A stretch of DNA of 64,000 nt from Galerina marginata (taxonomy: Eukaryota; Basidiomycota; Agaricomycetes; Agaricales; Galerinaceae), in the NCBI GenBank assembly GCA_023014335.1, contig JAECYW010000001.1, forward strand, positions 2,852,001-2,916,000, in the 5' to 3' direction. Position 1 is the first letter of the stretch; each line of letters begins with the position of its first letter. The translations under genes and the position numbers were made by a program. This document shows, piece after piece, positions 34,678 through 45,661 of this stretch. The notes below the pieces were generated by a model that was not told the DNA's origin, ran no database searches, and worked only from the letters and a program-made list of their open reading frames with translations.

Positions 34678-36102
34678 ATATTGAGTACTATCTTAACCGA
34701 ACGCAATGATTCATACCCCCGCTTTTTTAGTGAAACACTCCCCACATTTCTTCGACCTCTGTTCTCAAAATCGTCCATTCGACCTGATCTCATTCGGTCA
34801 GCCAAAAGCATGATTTCAAAAACAGGAAGAATGGCGAGTTTGGCCTTGGAGCAGTCTCCTATCCTGAAACTCCATGAAGTTTTAAATATATACATTTCAG
34901 TACGTGATTCACATCGTCAACATATATCATTAACCATATCAAATCAATATTTGTCCACTTTCTAGAGGTCTAAATTGGAAGCGGGGGGACAAGAAGACAC
35001 CAGGTCGTCATTGGTCGAAGTGAAAGCCAACGGCGCTCCCCAAGCTGACAAACAGTCAAACAATGCACGTATGTCTCCGTCACCAAGATCTGCAGCGCGT
35101 CGGGAGAAGGGTTCCACCAACAGTTCGGATATTAGCAACCGTATAACTCATTTAAAAAATTCTCCTGCCACTCACGACGGTCCAAGTCAGCTTCCGGACA
35201 ACCTTCTCCGGCCAAGTCCCAGCGCCAGTGAAATGCAATTGAAGAAAGCTACATCCAACACCCACGGCCGGATTAAGAGCAGAGAAACAACACGAAGTAA
35301 AGATCCGAGTCGGGGACCGGCCGACAATCGTAGTTCCCCCGGAGGAGTTAACTCTTTGGCAGAAACGGGGCCCCAAATTCAAGAAAAGTTGGTGCTCCTA
35401 AAGTTGTTTCAAAGCCGTGAGTTCGCTGAACAACTCTTAATTTTCGCCTTTTTCTCATGTTGGTCAAGTGCATGGAGGTAGAAGCCAAGGTATTTACATG
35501 TAAGAATGCCTTCCGCATAATGCCTATCATCTTCTCCGATCGGCCACTTGTGTCAGTCAAGACATCTGGATACACTGTACAAGCCCTCGCGATCTTTAGT
35601 GGTATGCGATTACAAACAACGGATCGACAAACGATCTCCATCGGTCTGGGGTAAGAAAAGAGCGAAGGTCGGGTAGGAAATGAGTGTCGGCGATAGAGTA
35701 CGATCTCAGTAATTCGACGAATATATCTGAGTCTATAACTGGCCTGATTTCCCTTGGCATTTCGACCTCCAGGTCCTTCAAGAGAACAAGAGGAGACTGG
35801 ATCACTAGTTTCTAGCTACTCGTCTTACATGGCCAATCACACATGGGCGCTTATCTGATGTTGTCTCGGTCTGATCTCTGATCTTATGCTTTAGAGGGGC
35901 CGAATGCAAGTGCTCGCTCGGTTCATTGGGGAGGCCGTTCTCGTCATTACATTCACAGGTCGATAGACGCGTTTTCGACTTTGAATGCAGGGAGTATCCC
36001 GCGTTCAAATAAGTTGGGCGCCTAAACGAAGTGTCGATTTATATACTAATCATGAAATCAACTGCATGGAACAGGAACACATTTCTCATTATCCACCTCG
36101 AC
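34678..36102. other. Intergenic; Ser/Lys-rich open frame
   Basis: A plus-strand frame at 34975-35481 encodes a Ser, Arg and Asn-rich low-complexity stretch. It could be joined to 34681-34900 by a GTACGT/CTAG intron, but no start or motif supports a gene. I leave it uncalled. Nothing else is recognised. Confidence 0.35.
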
Positions 36103-36615
36103 CTAATCAATTTTCTTAACCTTCTCCCTATACTCACGCAGCACATCAACCTGCACATCCTTCTCAACACGATTAACACCGCTCCACTCCTCCTCCGGCG
36201 GGCTCTCCCCCCTCGTCACAAACAACTGCAGCGCCGTAACACACGTCCCCGTTCTCCCATGCCCATACCCACAATGCACGAGCGTCCCCGTCCCCTCCGC
36301 ACCCTGGAAGAACTCGGCCGCGCTCGCGAGCTGGTCGAGTGTAGGAGCGGTGAAATCCTTGACGGGGAGGTGGAGGTATCGTATACCGGCTCTGTCCAAC
36401 GCTTCTAGCTCCGAGTCGGTGTATCGCGGTTGGGTGAGGCTGATGATGCCCGTGATCTGGTGCGAGACGAGGAAGGCGATGGCGGATGCGGTGAGGCGCT
36501 GGGTGACGTCGCTGAAGAGGTAGTTTGGCGCGGAGGCGCGGTAGAGGCGGTGCGTTGGGGGGATGTGCGCGGTCACTTGGTGGAATCGTTGCCACTCGTT
36601 TGTGTTCGCGTCCAT
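36103..36615 (-). CDS. Dual-specificity / tyrosine phosphatase
   Basis: This is an intronless 170-residue protein. The active-site loop VHCGYGHGRTGT at about residues 112-123 fits HCx5R with the following Ser/Thr. The Asp of the general-acid loop is plausibly in LPVKDFTAPT, some 30 residues earlier. The length equals a bare phosphatase domain. Closest in form are small DSPs such as DUSP23-like enzymes. Substrates are unknown. The start is the ATG at 36615, about ten residues ahead of the first conserved hydrophobic strand. Confidence 0.85.
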   Translation of the reverse strand: MDANTNEWQRFHQVTAHIPPTHRLYRASAPNYLFSDVTQRLTASAIAFLVSHQITGIISLTQPRYTDSELEALDRAGIRYLHLPVKDFTAPTLDQLASAAEFFQGAEGTGTLVHCGYGHGRTGTCVTALQLFVTRGESPPEEEWSGVNRVEKDVQVDVLREYREKVKKID

Positions 36616-37166
36616 GGCTGGTGGGTAGAGGTGTGAGATGAGGAGGATCGGGTCGTGGATGACGGCGAACGGTGTTACCTGTATACCTTTAAGAGGTGAT
36701 GGGGGGTGTCAAGAAGGAGAACTCTTGAATTCAAGTTTATATACTCGCTGTGAGGCCATTGACCGATCGTTATCAAGAACGACCCTCGATCCATGTCGTA
36801 ATCGTTATTCAATCAATTTCTTTTCCGCAAAAAATGTTCATAGTCATTTATGAGGTTCCATCGCGTTACATAAATGATCAGAGAGATTGTGATTGTATGA
36901 AATACTTGATGATAATTACGATATACTACTGGTGTAGGCAGGAAGAAACAATTATGTAACAAGTGAGAAAAAAAAAAAAGGAGGGTGCGACGGCGCTTCG
37001 GATGCACAATTACAACAAATGAGTGATGAAGCCAAAGCAGGAAGACCGCCTCAAGCTTGAGAAATAGAGATAGAGATCGAAAAACGCCGCATCAAAAACC
37101 AAAAACCAAGTGGCCCACTCTCCAACACTCCCAACTCCTACTCCGAAATAGAACGCACGACTCATC
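36616..37166. other. Intergenic, nothing recognised
   Basis: It includes an A-rich run near 36968-36980 and AT-rich sequence downstream of the 37167 gene. No gene is supported. Confidence 0.4.
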
Positions 37167-39785
37167 TCAACTCCAGCCCTCCCCCTCAACACTAGTATCC
37201 ACGATCTCGCCCAGCTTCTTCGCCCCCGCCCCCACCGCGGCGGCCTTCCTCAAACTCCCAACCGACGTCTTCGCCTTGAGCCCCGCCTTGGGCGGGCTCC
37301 TCGACACGATCTCCACCTCGACGCGCATATTCGAGTGGCTCCTCTGCTTCGGTATCGGTATCTGCTTCGGTATCGGTATCGGTATCGGTATAGGCGTTTG
37401 CTTGAGGGAGGTACGACTGCTTATCCGACTCGGGGTGGGCGTCCCTGTTCCGGCTACAGGGCGTGGTTTGACGACGACGACGTCATCTTCATCCATACCC
37501 ACATCCGCCCCCGCCCCCGTCCCCGCCCCGGTCTCGACGAGCGTGAAAGACGCCGAGAGCGGGCTGCGCTGTGTCGGCTTGCTGTTCGTGCCGTTGGAGT
37601 TGGCGTTTGCGTTTGCGTGGGGGGTGCCGCGTTTATTAGGGCTTGGCGTGCTGCTTCTCCCTCTGGTTGTGGCTCTGACTCTGGGCTGGGCTTTGGACTG
37701 GGCCTTGGGTTTCACCTTTGGCTTCGCGACGCCGGCGCCGGCGGTTGTCGTGGTCGTGATCATGCTCTTGCGGGGCGACTTTGGCGGTGGGCGTTCTTCC
37801 CCTTGATCGTCCACGTCCACGTCCACATCCATCTGCTCTCCGTCTCCGTCTGCGTCGACTTCATCCATCTGAGTGGCTCCACCTTCACCTTCCCCTTCAA
37901 CCTCCGGCTCGGTATCCTCCTCCTCCTCCTCCCTCGCAGCCGACTTGGCGCGCTTCGCAGGTCGGGGCTTCACACTGATAGAAGACGCTTTCCTCCTCCT
38001 CCTCGGGGACACTCGTTTCACTTTCTCCTCTTGCTCTTTCTCCTCCTGGTCCTCCTCCTGGTCCTCCTTCTCGTCCTCATCTTTCTCTACAGCAACTTCA
38101 ACGCCCACTACACTGCGCTTCCTCTTCCTCGACCCCGCACCAGACCCCGCACCAGACGCCGACGCAGAAGGACCAACAGACCCCGCCCCCGCCCCCGAGC
38201 CAGAGTTAGTACTCGTCGACCCGGAAGCAACAGAAATGGGTGGCCTCATGCTCGTGTTCATGCCCCTCGCAGACATAGACACAGACGCCGTCGACCCAGA
38301 GGCCTTCCTCGTGTGGGTATTCCCGCGCCTCCGCTCGCGCGGGGCGAGGCGCGGCTCGTGGCACCGCAGGGCGCTGCAGGGGGTGAGCTTGTCGTCGTGT
38401 GGGGTGGAGTCGGCGCGGAATCGCGCGCGTTTTGAGTCGGTCTGTGAAGTGAGAAGTGAGAAGCAAGGCAATGTCAGTTACTATGTCCTACTCGAAAGAA
38501 GAGAAAAGAAAAATGATATCAGAGAGAAAGACACGCACCGTATGCGCGCCTTCATAACACCACCCGTCCGGCGGGCCCATATCCCCATCGCCCTCGACCG
38601 TCTTCCCACAGCAGCCCCAGAGGGTTTCGTAGTCGCTCCTCATCTCTCTCTCCCTCTCCCTCTCCCTCTCCCTGTCTTTTCCCCTCCCCCTTCCCCTCCG
38701 ATCCACCCCCCCATCCAGACTACTCGCAAACCGCACCCGCTCGACCAACGCGCTCTCATCATCATGCGGCACCCTACACTTCGTATCCCCATTCTCAAGC
38801 TCGAAGAACGCGCGGTGGCACCGCACGCAGTGCAGTTTGGGAGGTGGGGAGAGGGTGCGGAAGAAGTTGGTTAGGTGGGTGAGGGTTTGGGGTGTTGGTG
38901 GGGGGATTGGTATTGGGGCGAATGGGTGTTGGAGGAGGGGTGGGAGGAGGGCCGAACCTAAGCCTGGGTTTAGGGAGGAAGATGGGGGGAAGGAAGATGG
39001 GGGGAAGGAAAAGGAGAAAGGCTGCGAGTGAGAAGAGGAAGAGGGGAGGGCAAGCGGGAAGGCGAGGGTGGAGGTGGGCAGAGGTGGGTGAGTGTGTAGG
39101 CGTGGAGGGTCTGTGGGGGGACGGAGGCGATGAGTGCGTAGAGGGCTGCGGGGTCTGTTATTTCTTCTTGCTTTAGCTCTGGCTCTGGCTCGGAGTCTGC
39201 TTCCTCTTGTGGGATGACGAGCACGTCGGACGGGCCAGGGGCGCCTGCGGGTCCGGGAGAGGGGGTGTCTGCGGGTCCGGGCGGGGTGGGGGATGCGTTG
39301 TTGTGCGGTTGTGAATCGACTGCTTTGGGCTTGGGCTGGCGCGGTTTGCGCGGTTTGGGAGCGGGTTTGGGGATGGGTATGGGTATGGGGTTTCCATCTG
39401 CGTCGGTGGAGGTGGGAGGCGCTTTGGATCTGGGTTTGGGTTTCGCTTTGTCGGTTTTGGGTTTTGCTTTGCCTTTCGCTTTGCCTTTGCTTTGAGAAGG
39501 AGCGAGGGAGATAGAGTCTGCGTCTGCGTCTGCGTCTGCGTCGATCGGCGCGGGCTCCGAGTCGATGATCATGTCCATGTCCATGTGCGCAGCATCGGAT
39601 GCAGATTCGGCGTTGCCTCTGTCGTATGGTGCATCGACATCGATGGACGCGGCGTGGGTGGAGCTGGAGGAGCGGCGGTGAAAGGAGAAGAAGGGTTGGG
39701 ATGGGGCGGTCGAAGAGCCTGCTTCGACTGTGTCTCCTGGTGCTGGTGCTGGTGCGGGCTTGCGAGAGAAGAAGCCGAATACCAT
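37167..39785 (-). CDS. Conserved Cys/His protein with long disordered regions
   Basis: Exon 1 runs 39785-38539 and exon 2 38441-37167. A low-complexity N-terminus rich in Pro, Lys and Asp-Ala repeats precedes a compact Cys/His core. The core contains LHCVRCHRAFFELE, CRVPHDDESALVER, LWGCCGKTVEGDGD and GPPDGWCYEGAHT, then TDSKRARFRAD and LRCHEPR in exon 2. I recall the core from basidiomycete proteins of unknown function; it looks like a zinc-binding fold. The C-terminal half is acidic and basic repeats, including a PIPIPIPIPKQ microsatellite. The frame changes within exon 1 at about 38970-39005, in a gaagatggggggaag tandem repeat, with no GT donor nearby, so this is an indel in the repeat. Confidence 0.7.
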
Positions 39786-40157
39786 GGTGGTGGCGGTGGT
39801 GTGCGCTTTGACTGCTTGGATGTATCGTATCGCTTTGTGCCAAAAAAATCTTTCAGATAGCGTCTACCAAGGGTCGAGGTGCAGGATAAAAAGGATAAAG
39901 GACAAGCGAGATCGAAGGGAAGGGCAGATATCGCCAGACAATCGGGACGTTATGTACACGCAGGAACGCTCAGACCTCGAGGCAAGGGTGCGCAGGATGA
40001 ATGGCTCTGAAACGGGGCTGCACGCACGCTGCAGGGCGGAGTCAAGCAGGCACTGTCTGTTTTTCTCACGATGGATCCTCGCGTTTACGTCACGTCACGT
40101 GGGTATTGTGTTTCATGACAATGACATCGTTAATTAATGCCAATGGGGGTTCAGGTT
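39786..40157. other. Upstream region of 37167-39785 gene
   Basis: No gene is seen. It contains a CACGTG-bearing palindromic stretch near 40089-40100 (cgtcacgtcacgtgggt), a candidate bZIP/bHLH site. Confidence 0.35.
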
Positions 40158-40166
40158 GGGTACTAC
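40158..40166. repeat. 9 bp target site duplication, left
   Basis: GGGTACTAC here is repeated exactly at 41972-41980, immediately outside the two inverted termini. Confidence 0.75.
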
Positions 40167-40370
40167 TAGACTCGTGACCAGCCGCAGAATGAGGGAGGGG
40201 AGGAATGCCTCGATTCTCCGACTGGTACGGCTGAGCTTGAAATGGGGGGGTAGCGACTATCAATGATGCCATCATTTGGAATGTGCAAAAAGAAGGCCGG
40301 ATTTGGGCTGTAGCTTTATTAGGTAGTCCATCGGGATCTCAGTGACCTAAAAATAGATTTCAACATTCCC
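40167..40370. repeat. Terminal inverted repeat, left
   Basis: It pairs with 41768-41971. The best conserved block includes ggtacggctgagcttgaaat and a G7 run. The ORF starting at 40437 lies about 65 bases inside the inner end, so this repeat probably acts as its promoter. Confidence 0.75.
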
Positions 40371-40436
40371 CCGACGCGCGTCGCTGACGCTTTTGACCTC
40401 CCGTTGTTGGAACTGCTCCTTTGTTAGCCTTCGCAA

Positions 40437-41328
40437 ATGGCACCTCGGAACTATGAAAACCATACTTTCTCTCTGAATACTGCCTTTGGTGCCTCTCAGA
40501 ACGCGTCGGATAACCCAGGAGAAAATGCAACAACGCTCACCTTCAACTCAAAAGCTGGTTTCATTGTCCAAAAACCGCGTCGAAGAGTGAATACCATGCC
40601 CTGGGATCAAGGGCAGCTTTCTTTTGCTAATAATCCTTCAGATTTAGGCCACACTTCATCATCAACCCACCCAGATTTCCAACACGGACTACACACCCCA
40701 AGAACGCCATCTAACGCTTTTGGTCAGGCGATGGATGTGGACTTTCCGAACGAGCAGACAAATGATGAGCACTATTCAGGACTCGACTGGCACGCAGACG
40801 GGTATTTACTTTGTTTAAATAACATACATATTACGGTGCTAAATAAAAGACTTATTTCAACGCAAAAGTCCGACCAGTACACCTGCCCAACAAACCATTG
40901 AATACAGCGCCCACCTCTGCAACCCTGCTGAATCACCTTCTCAGTATTATCAAGATTACCCTGCTTGCTATTATTACCCTGCACAGTCTCAACATAATGG
41001 TGACAGTCCTGCTCTGGCGGATTCTTCGACGGTTTACAGGGAGCAAAGCATGCCAAAAATGAGCCCTCCATCGCTCTCACCCTTGAATCTTCCATTCTCA
41101 CTGCCGCGAAGGTACTCGTTGGCTACCGAAACTGTCCATTATCCGACGGAGCCTCTTGAAAGTGCGGAAGGAGCAGTTTTTCCCCGAACCCGATTGCGAA
41201 AACCGAAGGAGAGCAAAAGCGACCGCGCACTGAAATTGCTTCGCCAACTGCAAGAATTGAAGATAACAGCAAGTGATCTCATTGGCTATGTCGTAAAAGG
41301 CGAAGATGGCTTTAAAGACTACCAGTAG
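40437..41328 (+). CDS. Truncated ORF of the TIR element
   Basis: Exons 40437-40801 and 40878-41328 give 271 residues, joined by a 76 nt GT-AG intron. The N-terminal two thirds is Ser/Pro/Asn-rich and disordered. The end carries a basic patch (RTRLRKPKESKSDRALK) and a short amphipathic helix, LLRQLQELKITASDLIGYVV. This helix recalls, from memory only, the N-terminal helix of transposon-linked Agaricomycete proteins such as DUF6589 types. It ends at FKDYQ exactly where it meets the reversed helicase fragment, and the stop is created by the junction. It is therefore the 5' part of a longer gene. Confidence 0.55.
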
Positions 41329-41743
41329 TCTGCAGTCGCTTCAACGGAGAGATAGTCAGTGTGACTAAGCTCTTGGTCGGGTCCTCAAGCAGGATGTTCA
41401 AAGCCATAGGAAGGGTCTTTCCGCTGCCAGTGCCAGCTGCAACCAGATAGTCTTTCCCTTGCTGATCCGCAAGAACAGCCCGCAGTTGCATTTCGCGCGG
41501 AATTTGCACGCCATTCGTAACACAGTAGCAAAGCAGGGTCGCTCGAAAGCAGACGATACGGTCCTTGTCATCGAGAGAGCCCAGAAAGTCCATTGGCAGC
41601 CTTGAGAATAACTCCAGTCTCGAGATGAACTCCACCACATTCTCCGAAGAACAGTTCCTGATTTCGGTGAGCTTTTCTGCAAGCGAGGGTACAGTTTCAA
41701 ATCCATGGTCATAGTCAAGGAGCAAGGAAAGCAGACGCGTCAA
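41312..41743 (-). pseudogene. DEAD/RecQ-type helicase N-terminal fragment
   Basis: This open frame begins at the inner edge of the right inverted repeat with no in-frame ATG for 50 codons. It shows a RecQ-like N-terminus: IPREMQLRAVLADQQGKDYLV, then Walker A AAGTGSGKTLPMAL, then the motif Ia ISPLKRLQ. All later helicase motifs (DExH, III-VI) are absent, because the frame ends at the junction with the convergent ORF. It cannot be an active helicase. Agaricomycete genomes hold many such RecQ-like genes associated with mobile DNA (general knowledge). It supports the view that the element's parent carried a helicase. Confidence 0.75.
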
Positions 41744-41767
41744 GGGCGCGTCGCGCGACGAGTGGAA

Positions 41768-41971
41768 AGAGAATTTTGAAAACTATTTTTAGTTTACGGG
41801 GACTACCTAATAAAGGAATGGTCCAAATCCGGCCTTCTTTTTGCACATTCCAAATGATGGCATCAGCTTCTTTTTTGATAGTCGCTACCCCCCCATTTCA
41901 AGCTCAGCCGTACCGGTCCCTCTAACGAGGGCTTTCAGCGTCACCTCTTAGAGGGAGCGGTCACCGGTCTA
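41768..41971. repeat. Terminal inverted repeat, right
   Basis: It is the inverted counterpart of 40167-40370. The helicase fragment starts directly at its inner edge and reads inward. Confidence 0.75.
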
Positions 41972-41980
41972 GGGTACTAC
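41972..41980. repeat. 9 bp target site duplication, right
   Basis: GGGTACTAC, identical to 40158-40166. Confidence 0.75.
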
Positions 41981-42201
41981 GACGACAATGAAAATGAATG
42001 GCGTTGAATGGCTGTAGTTTGAGGGCGGGACAAGGGCGGGGGTGATGAGGACAAAGAAGACGCGCGTTGATGGTGATTAGATTAGAAACGCGGATCCGGA
42101 TCAGATAAGGATGGACGCGTCGCGATATAGAAGTCGCTCTGCGTTCTAATCTTTTCTTTCATCGTTCATCCCCGTCCTTTGTGCTTTACGCTATCTGCAC
42201 C

Positions 42202-45200
42202 ATGTCCGACCCTCATCCAACCCCACCTGCGACGATCACTCAAGAACAAACCACAACCCCTAATCCAACACCAATCGCGCCTCCCGATCCATCTCCAACA
42301 ACATCAAACCCAACCGCCGTCTCCCCAACCCCACCCTCACCAGCACCAGCACCCGCACCAGCACAAGGCGGCCCCCTCGGCCTCAGCCAAGTCCGCTTCC
42401 CCCCCTTCCCCCCCGTCCCACCCGGCGTCTCCATCCTCCCCTTCTCCCAATTCAAAGAACACGGTATCCAGATATTCACCGACCCCGAGCTCGGCGTCGA
42501 AGTCGACGGACTGGGCATCCCCACCGTGCGCTTGCGCGTCCCGCATGATACTGATGTGTGCAAGACGAAACCTCCCCCGGGTGGAAGGGTGAGGGAGGAT
42601 TATGAGGGGGATGGTGAGGGAGAAGGAGGAGGGGGAGGAGGGGGCGGGAGAAGGGACGATGGGGAACGGAGGGACGGGAGGAAGAAGAAGAAGAAATCGA
42701 GAGCCAAGGAGGGTGATCGGCCTGGGGGAGGAAGAGGCTACAGGAGAAACCCCGAACTGCCCGACTTGCGCGCGATTAAGGATCCCATCGAACGCGCCAA
42801 GGAGCAGAGGCGTCAGCGCTTGCTGCTGTTCGCGAAGCAGGAGTGGTGGGAGCAGTGGGCGGAGGGCGAGGATCTGCGCAGGGGCAGGATTTACGATACG
42901 TGAGTTGTTGTCCTTCTTTTCTTCGAGACGGCTTATTTATTTTATTGCTTTACAGAAACCTATCAGCTACAGATAGGATCCACATGGCAGCCACAGAGTT
43001 CAGAACAGGCCGCGTCTGGCCGCCTTCCTCGTCGCGTCTGCGCTATCTCTGGGATCAAGTGCGTCTACCCCACCCCACATCACACCTAATCTAATCTAAT
43101 CTCCCCCAGTTCCGCCTATACGTCGGCCTCCTAGGCTCAATCCCCGTCTGGACGCGCACCGACCTCCCCCACGACTCGGACTCGGACGCAGACAGCGAGC
43201 ACGCACACCAAAACGACGCCTCCGACACCTCTCCCCCACTGACTCCCAACGCCGCCAGCCCAACCAAACGCAAGCCCATCGACTCCGACTCGGAAGACGA
43301 GTTCCTCCCCGCGCAATACTCCGACGAAGAAGACTTCCAACCCTCCCCATCCAAAAACACTGAGCAGCCCAACCCCCCACCACCAACAAAACACAAACGC
43401 ATCCCCCCACGCCCCCCCTACGCCCTCTACAACCTCGCCCCCATCCCCCTCTCAACCCCCTCCCACATCCCCCTCCTCCTCGCCCTCTCCTCCACGCACC
43501 GCCAAACCCGCCTCCTCGCATTCCTCGCCTCCCCCTCCCTCCACACCCGCATCTTCCTCTCCTCCTACATCCGCCTCCAAGCCCTCATCTACTCCCCCAT
43601 CCACCTCACCTCCCTCCCGCGCTTGGTGCTCTTCTTCCTCAGTTTTCTTGTGAGAGTGCGGGCGTTGCCGGAGGCGGAAAGGGATTTGAGGAGGGCGGTG
43701 GATGTGGCGCGGCGGGCGGTGGAGGAGGTCCCGAGGGGTGGGTGGGTGTGTAGGAATTTACCGGATGTGCTGGGGAGGGGGGCGAGGGGGGTGTGGGGGC
43801 TTAGGTGGGTGGAGGAGGGGTGGGTTTGGAATCGTGATGGCGGGGCGGGGGGTGCGCGGGTGGAGGAGGAGGAGGAGGAGGAGACGGAGGAAGAGGCGAT
43901 GCGCCGCTTTGAAGAAGAGCTCCGCGCGGCGAATGTCCAGCTCATGCCCGCCGACCCCGCCGATCTGGATCCTGGTCTGTCTTCGGCTAGTAATAGCACC
44001 ATCCTGTCCAGCCTGCCCGAAGAAGACGAGGACCAAGACCAGGACGTCGAGGGGCAGATTCTGCACGTAGACGTCAGCGAAAAAACGCAGCTCTTGGGAG
44101 AGGGCATGCGCGTTGAAGTCATGTCGCCTACTTCGCCCGGCTATATCGAGGAGGACGACGACGATTTTGGCGGGGAGTTTGTGTCGTTTGGCGGTGCCGC
44201 CGCCGCCGCCGCTGCTGTTGGTGATTTTGGCAGGTTTGGAGGAGGAGGTGGTGGTGTAGGCGCGTTTATCGAGGAGGTGGTGGATAAGGATACAGAGAAT
44301 ACGCCTGCCATCGCGGTCGTGCCAACAGGGGAGCAGAAGGATGCAGAATCGGAGACACCATCTCAAGAAAAACTGGCCGGCGAGAACACCCAAGCACAGG
44401 AATTCGAAGCACCACCACCACCCGTCTCTGCTGCTACGCATGAAGCAGAACCCGCTTTTACTGAACCACCTCCGCCTCCGAACCTGAACCCGCCCCCGCC
44501 TTTGATCCCATTCAACCACCCAACCGACTGGTCGCACCCCAACGGCCCCTCGCACCCCACCTCCGCCCAACAACAAGCCGCGCGTGACGCGTGGTTCCCC
44601 CCGCCCGAACAACCGCTCTTCGCCATACTCGGCGCGTCTTTGTTTCCTCTCCGGTTTACTGCCGGAGGGCCTGGTCAAGGTCAAAAGTCCCCCTCCTCCC
44701 CCTCCCCCTCCAAAGGCGCGGGCGTGGGCGTGGGCGTGGGCGTGGCGGAAAGAAGCATGCGTCGTGTATCAGCGGTGTGGAAAGCCGGGGTGTTGAGCGA
44801 TACGGAGAAGGAGATGGAGAAGGAGCTGCAGCGCCGCGGCGGGCCTGAGCTGAAGGGGGTGGAGGACGAGCTTGTGAGGTGCTTTGCAAGGGTTGTGATG
44901 AGCCCGTGGGGGGAGTGGGAGGATGCGGGGTGTGCGGGGGAGTATCGCGTGCCGAGGGTGCAGGGGCCTGGGGTTGGGGCTGGGGCTGGGGCTGGTGTTG
45001 CTCCCTCTTCGTCGTCTTCGGTGGCGGTGGCTGTAGCTGAGGCATGGGAAGAAGAGGAGGACGAAGACGAAGACGACGAGCGGGACCGACAGAGAGAAGA
45101 GGAGCTAGAGCCCGCAGAAGGAGATACGCACACGACGCGTTCAAAGACGATATCACGCTCCTTGTGGAGCCGCGCGTGGCGGAGAACTTTTGTGTCGGGA

Positions 45201-45661
45201 TGGGGCTTGCTGGGACGTGGGTGCAGCTCGTGCCTTTGCCCGATCCTTCTGCCAATGACGGTGGGTCTGCCGGCGGTGGACGCGGGAGAGGGAGAGGGAG
45301 GGGCAGAGGCGGTCGTGGTCGGGGGCGTGGCGGCGGGCGAGGAAGAGGAAGAGGCCGCGGCGGTCCTCCCAACCCCTCATCGGGCTCATACCAATCCCAA
45401 GACGCCCAGAAAGACGTCCAAAAAGCACACACGTTCTGGTACGTCGAAGACATATACATGTCCATCCCTTCCTTCTGGGCCGTTGGCGAGCCGGAGGAGG
45501 ATCTGGGTGTTGCGCTGAGGCGCGCGTTGGCGGAGATGGAGGGCGGGGAGGGCGGGGAGGGCGGGGTGGGGATGGGGTTTGATGAGCTTGGGTTGGGTGT
45601 GGATGGTGGGATATCGATGGGGGTGATGGGGGAGGCGGCGATGGTTATGGAGCGGGATTGA
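42202..45661 (+). CDS. Large low-complexity protein with RGG tail
   Basis: Exons 42202-42899, 42956-43058 and 43110 onward. A Pro/Thr-rich start is followed by ordered segments: LPFSQFKEHGIQIFTDPELG, PIERAKEQRRQRLLLFAKQEWWEQW, ATEFRTGRVWPP, LRYLWDQFRLYVGLLGSIPVWTR and AHDAFKDDITLLVEPRVAENF. A Gly/Arg repeat of RGG type (near 45275-45365) comes next, then a conserved TFWYVEDIYMSIPSFWA. I do not recognise a family. The frame changes between about 45000 and 45130 from an acidic run to the DAFKDDI segment, which could be a weak-donor intron ending at 45117 or an indel. The ATG at 42202 is the first in-frame ATG of the exon. Confidence 0.65.

Larger units (their letters stand above)
40167..41971. 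mobile_element. TIR element, 9 bp TSD, carrying helicase fragment
   Basis: The element is 1,805 bp. The left end starts TAGACTCGTGACC and the reverse complement of the right end starts TAGACCGGTGACC. Similarity is patchy for about 50 bases, then nearly exact over roughly 110 bases (40219-40331 against 41803-41917), and continues to about 40370 and 41768. The flanks carry an exact 9 bp direct repeat. Long inverted repeats with 9 bp duplications are the hallmark of Mutator-like elements; related 8-9 bp superfamilies are possible. No transposase is present. Inside are two inward-facing truncated ORFs, so the copy is non-autonomous, either a deletion derivative or a gene-capturing element. Confidence 0.8.

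Noticed and set aside
37057..38874. Several long plus-strand frames (37057-37806, 37335-38435, 37873-38874)
   Set aside because: They are antisense to the low-complexity gene at 37167-39785. Their open state comes from GC-rich repeats, and the minus strand has conserved motifs and a clean intron.
38850..39860. Other frames over 38837-39860 on both strands
   Set aside because: They are shadows in the same repetitive exon; the MVFGFF frame and its continuation carry the conserved Cys/His core.
43096..45465. Minus-strand frames such as 43758-44684 and 44656-45465
   Set aside because: They are antisense to the 42202-45661 gene, kept open by skewed codons; no splice signals or motifs.
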